From: Flavobacteriaceae bacterium
GTDB lineage: Bacteria > Bacteroidota > Bacteroidia > Flavobacteriales > Flavobacteriaceae
Assembly (NCBI GenBank): GCA_947461915.1
Contig: CANHNG010000080.1
Span: 1-7,437 of the forward strand
Reading direction: 5' to 3'
Length of the DNA stretch: 7,437 nt
Under the pieces are notes generated by a model. The model ran no database searches, was not told where the DNA came from, and was given only the letters and a program-made list of their open reading frames with translations. The position numbers were made by a program, and so were the translations under genes. Below are positions 1 to 4,619 of this stretch, piece after piece; within the stretch, counting starts at the first letter, position 1, and each line of letters opens with the position of its first letter.

Positions 1-39
1 ACGTTGAGTTATTAACTCGAATTAATTAAAAATAAAACC

Positions 40-69
40 GAACGGCAAACAGCAGTTTGTAAAACGTTC
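40..69. repeat. Nested small hairpin
   Basis: GAACG (40-44) pairs with CGTTC (65-69), and inside it CAAAC (46-50) pairs with GTTTG (55-59) around the loop AGCA. The two stems are separated by unequal bulges (1 and 5 nt). There is no T-run, so a terminator is unlikely. A protein-binding site or chance structure are both possible. Confidence 0.35.
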
Positions 70-280
70 AAACATTAAAAAAAATCACTTACATTTTGGT
101 AATTGTGCCGGATATTCCCGATACCAAACTAAAATAATTAATAAGCAAGTATAGTTGAGGTAATAAACAACATTTTCAATAAAAAAAAAGTGCCATCAAG
201 CGGTCTCTCTTCGGTCGTTCACTTAGTTTCGTTCGGCTGTTCCAGTCAGTCGTGCCTCCTTCCGTTCCACAGACACTTCA

Positions 281-333
281 CAGCACAAAAAAATAGAGCA
301 GCTTAAAAAAAAGCAACTCTATTTTTTCTGCTG
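281..333. terminator. Long bidirectional hairpin, terminator-like
   Basis: The arms AAAAAATAGAG (288-298) and CTCTATTTTTT (317-327) are perfectly complementary. They continue inward, after a 2-nt mismatch, through GCTT (301-304) and AAGC (311-314) around an A6 loop, and outward through CAGCA (281-285) and TGCTG (329-333). The A and T tracts at the arm ends would give a U-tract on either strand, so it could stop transcription from both sides. No gene ends next to it within the window. It may therefore end a non-coding transcript or be a leftover of a gene lost from here. Confidence 0.5.
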
Positions 334-387
334 TTCGTTCCTCAACTTCACCGTTCTCTTCCCTTCGTTCGTCAGGGCTACTGCATC

Positions 388-452
388 CACAATACCGCTT
401 CATTCCGTTTCGCTCCGTAAACTACGCTACACTACATTCCAGCAGTATTGTG
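388..452. repeat. Inverted repeat in GC-rich region
   Basis: CACAATACCGCT (388-399) is complementary to AGCAGTATTGTG (441-452) with one mismatch, enclosing 41 nt. The pairing extends outward through GCA (383-385) and TGC (455-457) after two mismatched positions. Smaller hairpins follow downstream, for example GGCG/CGCC in the 480s. This fits a folded non-coding RNA or a structured DNA site such as a transfer or replication region, but no known class is recognised. Confidence 0.4.
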
Positions 453-798
453 TCTGCCGCCCTTTATATTTTCAGCGGTGGCGCTCTTCGCCCAGCCATC
501 AGGGTTGGCTCCGTTCAGTAAAAACTTCACTTTGCCCTAAATCAAGGAACGCCAAAGGCTGACTTATATATTTTCCCCGCCGTTTCACGCTTCTATCCCT
601 TCTCTCCACTTCGCAAAGGCTACGTTCTGTTCTCGGTCTAGCGTGGCTGTTCGATTGCCGCAACACCGCCAACTGCGCTCCTCATACATTCCGCTATAAT
701 TCCGCTATCGCTACATTTTAGCTCCATTCCTTGCGGTGCTTGGGGGTGTTTAAAACGTTTTCATAAGAACTATTATGCTCCCGAAAAAAAAATAATAA

Positions 799-977
799 AA
801 AGAAAGTAAAGGTAAGTTCCGGTTTCAAAAAGTCAAGTTCAAGCCCTACGGGTTTTTGAAAAAATCTCCACCCTCAATTATATTTCTGCAATCAAAATCC
901 CATATCTGGTTCGGGTAGTATTTTTTCAAAAAAACTGGACTTCTTTTGAAACCTCCACTGATACGACGACTTTCTTT
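799..977. repeat. Diverged long inverted repeat
   Basis: Four blocks on the left recur in the same order on the opposite strand on the right. AAAGAAAGT (799-807) matches ACTTTCTTT (969-977). GGTTTCAAAA (821-830) matches TTTTGAAACC (944-953). AGTCAAGTT (831-839) matches AACTGGACTT (933-942) imperfectly. TTTTTGAAAAAAT (853-865) matches ATTTTTTCAAAAA (920-932). The spacer is 866-919. The left arm also contains its own small hairpin around CCCTACGGG. A/T tracts make some of this matching cheap, but the conserved order argues for an old inverted duplication or a large cruciform/RNA hairpin. Confidence 0.45.
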
Positions 978-1053
978 TTTTCCTTTTTTTCTTTTCAAAA
1001 ATTTTATGCAATAGGCTTAACCAATACCATTTCTGTAAAACCAAACCATCCCC

Positions 1054-1083
1054 AAAAAAAAATGCCCCAATATGGAGCATTTC
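1054..1083 (-). terminator. Rho-independent terminator of the DUF5675 operon
   Basis: Read on the minus strand, the stem AAATGC-T-CCA pairs with TGG-G-GCATTT around the loop TAT, with a single internal mismatch. It is followed at once by a run of T (the A-run 1054-1062 on the plus strand). It lies 36 bp beyond the stop codon of the last gene of the operon, which is where a terminator is expected. Confidence 0.85.
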
Positions 1084-1118
1084 AACCGATTTTGAACATT
1101 TTACTTTTTTGCAACTAC

Positions 1119-1343
1119 CTATTCCTCTGAAGTTACTCCAGTCTGTGAAACTACCGAAATGATACTCCCTCCCAGAATTAAATATCCTGCTGCCGAAACC
1201 AATCCAACAGGCAAAGCTACTGGAGAAGCAATGATAATTCCTCCAACGGATGCCAAAGCAATCCCAACTGTCCGAAGAACTTTAAACCATTTCGGGGTTG
1301 GTGCCAAAACTCTTTCTGCTAAATTCATTTTTCTATTTTTCAT
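1119..1343 (-). CDS. Small two-helix membrane protein, holin-like
   Basis: A 74-residue protein. The N-terminal 24 residues are basic and polar (several K and R). Two hydrophobic segments rich in Gly, Ala and Ser follow, at about residues 25-40 and 43-66, separated by a Pro-containing turn (SPVALP), and the tail ends in acidic residues. Size and layout resemble small phage holins, but no signature motif identifies a family. Its start overlaps the end of the preceding gene by 11 bp, which suggests translational coupling. A second ATG at residue 6 lies 4 bp past that upstream stop and is an alternative start. The gene is the last of three in a minus-strand operon behind a DUF5675 protein and is followed by a good terminator. 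The holin role is inferred from size, topology and neighbours. Confidence 0.8.
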   Translation of the reverse strand: MKNRKMNLAERVLAPTPKWFKVLRTVGIALASVGGIIIASPVALPVGLVSAAGYLILGGSIISVVSQTGVTSEE

Positions 1344-1596
1344 AATCTTGATTTTTATAAATTGTTAATTCTAAATGGTGTACTCTTTTTTCGATATATT
1401 CTACTTTCTGGTTCAACAAATCGTTGCCACTTTTAAACTCAGTTTTGATGATTAAAGCCATTGTTTTTACTTCAATCAAATCTTTCTCCATACTCTTAAA
1501 ATCAGTGTGTAATTGCTTGATAAAATAGGCTACAACCGAGAGTAATAAGGTGATTAATGTTCCAAAAAGAGCTGCTATGGCATTGATATTTTCCAT
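1333..1596 (-). CDS. Small membrane-anchored coiled-coil protein
   Basis: An 87-residue protein with one hydrophobic helix at about residues 5-27 (start MENINAIAALFG). A charged helical stretch at about 28-80 follows, with hydrophobic residues spaced as in a coiled coil (SMEKDLIEVKTMALII, then KVEYIEKRVHHLEL). Many phage lysis cassettes contain a gene of this kind, either a holin of the XhlA/haemolysin type or a spanin-like protein; no lipobox is visible. It sits 12 bp after the DUF5675 gene and overlaps the next membrane gene by 11 bp, so the three are surely co-transcribed. The start context CCAATGGAAAATA is identical to that of the DUF5675 gene. Function is unknown; a lysis or envelope-anchoring role is inferred. 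Confidence 0.8.
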   Translation of the reverse strand: MENINAIAALFGTLITLLLSVVAYFIKQLHTDFKSMEKDLIEVKTMALIIKTEFKSGNDLLNQKVEYIEKRVHHLELTIYKNQDYEK

Positions 1597-1608
1597 TGGA
1601 TTTGTTTT

Positions 1609-2061
1609 TTAAAATTGAAAATTATTCTCAATAACAAATTTGTTGGAAGGATCCTTTGCCAATGCAACCAACTTGGGATAAATCATTTTGTAAGCCGCGA
1701 TACTTTGCGATACTTGAAAATCATCATCCACAATCTGAAAACCAAAACCGCAAAGAGGACAGCCAGCAGTTTCTTTTATCGTGTTTCCTGTGTGGATATA
1801 AACAAAACTGAAATTCGGTAAACCTGAGATTTCAATCATTCCCTCGTGCAGTTTCCCAAATGTTTTTTTGTAATCAACATTTTTAGCTCCGTTAGTATTC
1901 AATTTTAATTCAAAAACACCAGTAGGAATAGCAGTTTGAGAAGCAATTTTAACTTCCCTAATTCTATCCTCTAACAAATAACATTGAAAAATACCATTGA
2001 TATACAACTGACTTAATGTACTTCGTTTTCCCTGTGCAACTCTGATTATTTTATTTTCCAT
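1609..2061 (-). CDS. DUF5675 family protein, L,D-transpeptidase/endolysin-like
   Basis: A 150-residue protein I recognise as DUF5675, a family found in bacteria and phages. Typical elements appear in order: a strand-turn-strand start (TLSQLYINGIFQCYLLED, 15-32), the TAIPTGVFELKL segment (43-54), and the signature H90-T-G-N, then T-A-G-C101, with a further Cys at 104. The H...GC arrangement resembles the His/Cys active site of YkuD-type L,D-transpeptidases. A peptidoglycan-modifying or cell-wall-cleaving activity is therefore plausible but unproven. There is no signal peptide, so it would need a holin-like partner or release by lysis to reach the wall; two small membrane proteins encoded directly downstream fit that. 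It is the first gene of its operon, and the upstream 172 bp contain the terminator of the preceding gene. I see no clear promoter there. Confidence 0.85.
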   Translation of the reverse strand: MENKIIRVAQGKRSTLSQLYINGIFQCYLLEDRIREVKIASQTAIPTGVFELKLNTNGAKNVDYKKTFGKLHEGMIEISGLPNFSFVYIHTGNTIKETAGCPLCGFGFQIVDDDFQVSQSIAAYKMIYPKLVALAKDPSNKFVIENNFQF

Positions 2062-2064
2062 TGG
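2052..2064 (-). promoter_or_regulatory. Shared translation start context (CCAATGGAAAATA)
   Basis: The 13 bases around the DUF5675 start codon are identical to those around the start of the next gene (1587-1599). Neither start has a recognisable Shine-Dalgarno sequence, which is usual in Bacteroidota. The A-rich stretch after the ATG probably supports initiation. The identity may be chance or a trace of duplication. Confidence 0.3.
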
Positions 2065-2154
2065 TTTCTACTTGATTTATTGTCTTCCATACTTATTCCC
2101 TACTTAAAAGCACTATAACCCATATATGAGCCTACTTTATAGACAATTGAGTGC

Positions 2155-2193
2155 AAAAGAGTAAACCCTCTCTTTCAAAAGGGTTTACTTTGC
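2155..2193 (-). terminator. Terminator of the 267-residue protein gene
   Basis: AGTAAACCCT (2160-2169) and AGGGTTTACT (2180-2189) form a perfect 10-bp stem. The pairing can extend to GCAAA/TTTGC outside with a small bulge. On the minus strand the hairpin is followed by TCTTTTG, a short T-run. It lies about 45 bp past the stop of the gene ending at 2234 and separates it from the DUF5675 operon, so the two are probably separate or only partly linked transcription units. Confidence 0.65.
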
Positions 2194-2223
2194 AATATTG
2201 CAAACTTTGCAGACTTGCAAACT
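2190..2223. repeat. TTGCAA palindrome plus 9-bp direct repeat
   Basis: TTGCAATATTGCAA (2190-2203) is a perfect 14-bp palindrome. Overlapping it, TTGCAAACT occurs at 2198-2206 and again at 2215-2223, a 17-bp period, with a partial TTTGCA copy in between. The cluster sits between the stop codon of the 267-residue gene and its terminator. Such clustered copies resemble a protein-binding site. A recombination site or a simple slipped duplication is also possible. Confidence 0.45.
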
Positions 2224-2233
2224 GATGGTGTTT

Positions 2234-3037
2234 TTAGTAAATCTCTTGGATTTTTAATGCATTACCAGCATTGAATATGTAATAATTACCACTTACCTCT
2301 TGATAAAATTCTATTCCAATACTTCCCAAAACCGCAACATTGGCTGGTATTGTTGGTGCACCAGGCAAAGAAGCTGTTACTTCAATCAAAGGGGTTACTG
2401 CATTTACTGGAGTATAATCCGAATAAGCAATATTTGATACTTCGTTTAAAGTTGGTTCTGCTGGCTCATAAGATCCAGTGGTTGGATTGAAAACAGTATC
2501 TGAAATAACAGATATAGCATTTATAATTCTAAAATGTGTTGCTCCTGAAGGAATGTTCATATTAGAAATAGGATTGAATTCTGGAATGCTAAATGTACTT
2601 TCGTTTCTATCAACTGTACCAGTTAATGTTGATGGCGCATTAAAAACACCATTAAATGAAATGTTACGATTAAAATCCAAACCTTTCAAATATTGTGGTT
2701 GTTGTGATACTAAAACAGCTCTTTGCCCTCTGGCTTCTGAACCATCTTCAATATTAATTTTTTTCATTATTGCTGTAAGTCGCCCAGTCAATTGACTATC
2801 TGACATTTGTTTCATCAATGATGATAATCCAATTCTAACAGATTTCCCAGCATTGGCACAAGCTGTAAACTCACTCATATTCTCACGAGTACGAATAAAT
2901 CCAGGTGCGGTTTTTACTTGTTCTGCAGAAGGTCCTCCTTTTAATCCAGCAAAGTAACCTTCATTACCTTTAATTTTGAAGTGTCGCACTTCTCCTAATG
3001 TTCCGACATATTTAATATGCCCTTTCTGTCTAGCCAT
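2234..3037 (-). CDS. Conserved Bacteroidota protein of unknown function (starts MARQKG)
   Basis: A 267-residue protein without signal peptide or membrane helix. I recognise it as one of a family recurrent in Bacteroidota, from recall of the pattern: MARQKG start, a short strand-rich stretch (7-30), GLKGGPS (31-37), then F-I-R-T-R-E-N-M-S-E-F (47-57). A helical Ala/Gly/Leu segment follows (58-95). Then come EARGQRAVL (101-109) and a strand-rich second half containing IPEFNP and GATHFRI (165-171). The tail GIEFYQEVSGNYYIFNAG (241-258) is also typical. No catalytic motif is visible; the fold of the second half could be a beta-sandwich. In my recall such genes often lie near DUF5675 genes, as here, which suggests a shared phage-derived or particle-related role. 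It has its own likely promoter and terminator and is divergent from a nuclease gene. Confidence 0.85.
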   Translation of the reverse strand: MARQKGHIKYVGTLGEVRHFKIKGNEGYFAGLKGGPSAEQVKTAPGFIRTRENMSEFTACANAGKSVRIGLSSLMKQMSDSQLTGRLTAIMKKINIEDGSEARGQRAVLVSQQPQYLKGLDFNRNISFNGVFNAPSTLTGTVDRNESTFSIPEFNPISNMNIPSGATHFRIINAISVISDTVFNPTTGSYEPAEPTLNEVSNIAYSDYTPVNAVTPLIEVTASLPGAPTIPANVAVLGSIGIEFYQEVSGNYYIFNAGNALKIQEIY

Positions 3038-3057
3038 AATTTTTATATTTAGTTGTG

Positions 3058-3101
3058 TTGTTAATAATTAATTATAAATTTACATTGTACTATATTAACA
3101 A
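3058..3101. promoter_or_regulatory. Operator-like inverted repeat in divergent promoter region
   Basis: TTGTTAATA (3058-3066) and TATTAACAA (3093-3101) are perfect 9-bp complements with 35 bp between equivalent positions. They lie between the divergent genes starting at 3037 (minus) and 3142 (plus). The right arm overlaps the -33 TTG of the proposed minus-strand promoter, so a bound regulator would plausibly block that promoter. The surroundings are extremely AT-rich (9 G/C in 3061-3120), which lowers the weight of the match. Confidence 0.4.
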
Positions 3102-3105
3102 TCAA
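3075..3105 (-). promoter_or_regulatory. Putative promoter of the 267-residue protein gene
   Basis: On the minus strand TAAATTTA (3082-3075) matches the Bacteroidota -7 pattern TAnnTTTG in all but the last base. A TTG lies 20 bp upstream (3105-3103) and another 16 bp upstream (3101-3099), within the usual -33 spacing. The predicted start of transcription would give a leader of about 30 nt before the ATG at 3037. AT richness makes chance matches likely. Confidence 0.35.
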
Positions 3106-3114
3106 GTATATAAA

Positions 3115-3143
3115 TAACGCTATTTAAAGCATTTTAACGCTAT
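3115..3143 (+). promoter_or_regulatory. TAACGCTAT direct repeat over the nuclease start
   Basis: TAACGCTAT occurs at 3115-3123 and again at 3135-3143, exactly 20 bp (about two helical turns) apart. The second copy overlaps the first two bases of the nuclease start codon. A protein binding both copies on the same DNA face could control transcription or translation of the nuclease gene. No other explanation is visible. Confidence 0.4.
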
Positions 3144-3618
3144 GGAAACTATGACAAGAAATATCCTTCTGAGAATTAAAAAATACGTTGATGGGGATGG
3201 GATTATTGCTGAGGATTTTCTAACAAAAAGAGAATTTGAAATAAGACTATATGGGATTGATACACCGGAAATGAATTATTGCAACAAGATTAAAAAAGAC
3301 GAAAGGGAACTTCAAATGCCAGCTGCACTATTAATCAAACTGGGATATCTATCATTAAACTTTTTAAAGGATCAGGTTAATTTGGGTGATGTTTGCACTT
3401 TAGTACAAGAAGAAAATAATTTAGTTGACAAATATGGCAGATTTCTTGGTTATCTAATTCTTAATGACGGGAGAGTCTTAAATGAAATAATGATTAAGGA
3501 AGGATATGCAAAACCATATAACGACGTATTCTGTAAAATGTTACCTTTGTATCAAGAATGGAATTTACAAGCTAAAACAGCATCAAAAGGACTTTATTCT
3601 TTAGTGAGTAAATTCTAA
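3142..3618 (+). CDS. Staphylococcal-nuclease-like (SNase/TNase) protein, no signal peptide
   Basis: A 158-residue protein covering the whole SNase fold (PF00565), a Ca2+-dependent phosphodiesterase domain. Active-site residues fall almost exactly as in micrococcal nuclease. D17-G-D19 is the metal-binding loop. R35-L-Y-G-I-D40-T41-P-E43 carries Arg35, the metal ligand Asp40 and the general-base-type Glu43. DKYGR100 supplies the second catalytic Arg (Arg87 in the staphylococcal enzyme). G20 replaces the usual Thr of DGDT. About 12 extra residues lie between the two motifs. Most family members are exported, but this one starts directly with the first strand (start ATG at 3142, or at codon 4), so it should act in the cytoplasm or be released by lysis. 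It is divergent from the 267-residue orphan gene across a 104-bp regulatory spacer. Activity is very likely; biological role is open. Confidence 0.9.
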   Translation: METMTRNILLRIKKYVDGDGIIAEDFLTKREFEIRLYGIDTPEMNYCNKIKKDERELQMPAALLIKLGYLSLNFLKDQVNLGDVCTLVQEENNLVDKYGRFLGYLILNDGRVLNEIMIKEGYAKPYNDVFCKMLPLYQEWNLQAKTASKGLYSLVSKF

Positions 3619-3741
3619 TACAAATTGCTTATTATTGCCCTGTTTTTATGATTGTTTTCGATTATTTGATGGCTATTTGTTGCCCAACCCTTGTAAACCC
3701 CAGTAAATAATAATACCTTCAAATATTGCATCGGAAAGTAG

Positions 3742-3772
3742 TTTGAAAATTTATGTTGACACCCTATTTTTT
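3742..3772 (+). promoter_or_regulatory. Putative promoter of the GYF_2 protein gene
   Basis: TTTG (3742-3745) followed after 19 bp by TATTTTTT (3765-3772) fits the Bacteroidota -33 / -7 pattern except for the last base of TAnnTTTG. Transcription would begin roughly 70 nt before the ATG at 3852. No other convincing site was seen in the spacer 3619-3851, which otherwise contains no recognisable gene, RNA or clear terminator for the nuclease gene. Confidence 0.35.
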
Positions 3773-3851
3773 TCAAAAAATATTAAATTATAATTATATA
3801 TTTATGGCTTAATTTTTAAAACCTCGATAAAGAAGCTTGAATTACCCATTT

Positions 3852-4571
3852 ATGAAAAAATACTTTCTACACAACGGCACGGAAAGCAGTGGACCATTTG
3901 ATTTTGAAGAATTGAAAGTCCGAAAAATAAGCAAAACCACTCCCGTATGGTTTGAAGGAATGGAGCACTGGAAAAATGCCGAAGAGATTCCCGAGTTGAC
4001 AAGTGTTTTCGTGGCAATTCCGCCCCCTTTACAATCCTTTTCGACAGTTCCCCCTAAACCAAAAGCGGAGAAAAAAAAGAAGAAACAAGAAATTTTGGGT
4101 TTGTCTAAAAATACCTTTTTTGTTGTTTTAGGACTCTTGGCTTTGGCAGCTGGAACAATTGTATTCAACACCTTACAAGACGAGAGAAGCCGAGAACTCA
4201 AGCTTAAAAATCATAAAACCGAAGTGGAGAATTACCAATACGAACTCCAACAAAAAGAAATTGAGGAACAAAAAATAATAGTGGCTGCTGCTGAAAAAGC
4301 TGCTGCTGAAAGAGCAGTACAAGAGCAAAAAAAAGCCATAAGCGATAGGCTTCTGGAAATTCCGGATTTACTAGCCGTAGCAAGGGACAATTTAGAAGCT
4401 GCCGAGAGCAAGCTCAATGATTCCCGAAGTTTTAAGATCCTGCGAACCGCCAGCGAAAGAAACGAACAAATGAGTTTGTTGCAAAATGAAATTGATGGTT
4501 ATAAAAGCGAAATCGACCAATTAGAAAAAGAGTTGGAAGAACTGAAACTCGAATCGGAAAAAATAAAGTAA
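3852..4571 (+). CDS. GYF_2 (DUF4339) domain membrane protein with long coiled coil
   Basis: A 239-residue protein from the ATG at 3852; an in-frame TTG at 3837 would add five residues but is a weaker choice. Residues 1-50 form a GYF_2/DUF4339 domain: YFLHNGTESSGPFDFEEL, then the KISKTTPVWFEGMEHWKNAEEIPEL pattern split here by context. Such domains bind proline-rich peptides in eukaryotes and probably protein partners in bacteria. A Pro-rich linker (57-70) and a K-rich patch (72-78) precede one transmembrane helix (about 89-107). An Ala/Glu/Lys-rich coiled coil fills 111-237. The positive patch before the helix predicts a cytoplasmic GYF_2 domain and an external coiled coil. It converges on the VWA-AAA+ pair and shares a terminator with it, but it is transcribed separately, so a functional link is only a possibility. 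Confidence 0.85.
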   Translation: MKKYFLHNGTESSGPFDFEELKVRKISKTTPVWFEGMEHWKNAEEIPELTSVFVAIPPPLQSFSTVPPKPKAEKKKKKQEILGLSKNTFFVVLGLLALAAGTIVFNTLQDERSRELKLKNHKTEVENYQYELQQKEIEEQKIIVAAAEKAAAERAVQEQKKAISDRLLEIPDLLAVARDNLEAAESKLNDSRSFKILRTASERNEQMSLLQNEIDGYKSEIDQLEKELEELKLESEKIK

Positions 4572-4580
4572 CTCAAAACC

Positions 4581-4614
4581 TAAAAGGGTTTAGAAACAGT
4601 TCTAAACCCTTTTA
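4581..4614. terminator. Bidirectional terminator between convergent genes
   Basis: TAAAAGGGTTTAGAA (4581-4595) and TTCTAAACCCTTTTA (4600-4614) form a perfect 15-bp stem with a 4-nt loop. The A/T ends supply a U-tract in either direction. It fills the 48-bp gap between the stop of the GYF_2 gene on the plus strand and the stop of the AAA+ gene on the minus strand, so it serves both. Confidence 0.9.
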
Positions 4615-4619
4615 TGTGT

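Larger units (their letters stand above)
1..1053. other. Gene-less region with GC-rich structured core
   Basis: No reading frame here looks like a real protein: all six frames are broken by stops up to about 890, and the only longer minus-strand frame (892-1080) begins inside a terminator and is low-complexity. Three parts can be told apart. Bases 1-180 are AT-rich with small hairpins. Bases about 180-760 are much richer in G+C (28 of 60 bases in 421-480, 33 of 60 in 601-660), and the minus strand is rich in short GA words such as GAACGAA, GCGAA and GCGGAA. Bases 780-1010 are A/T-tract-rich and hold a diverged inverted repeat. I recall similar sequence in non-coding parts of Bacteroidota integrative and conjugative elements, but this is unverified. 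Confidence 0.6.

Noticed and set aside
180..760. CRISPR array or tandem repeat array
   Set aside because: The GA-rich words recur irregularly with no fixed repeat or spacer length.
892..1080. Minus-strand 62-codon frame downstream of the operon
   Set aside because: Its ATG lies inside the operon terminator and the product is a low-complexity Phe/Lys/Arg-rich string from A/T tracts; no sign of selection.
2478..2795. Plus-strand 105-codon frame opposite the 267-residue protein
   Set aside because: It is antisense to a gene with recognisable family patterns and shows no motif or start context of its own.
3640..3720. tRNA remnant or attachment site at the right edge of the AT-rich block
   Set aside because: No T-arm consensus or cloverleaf could be drawn, and no matching copy was found near 1-1100.
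3615..3731. Minus-strand 38-codon frame (MQYLKVLLFTGVYKGWATNS start) in the spacer after the nuclease gene
   Set aside because: It overlaps the nuclease stop, has no recognisable homology and is too short to support. A decayed gene end or attachment-site remnant cannot be excluded.
3842..4417. Minus-strand frames opposite the GYF_2 gene (Ser/Phe/Lys-rich)
   Set aside because: Composition follows from the complement of a Lys/Glu/Ala-rich coiled coil; the sense frame has clear domains.
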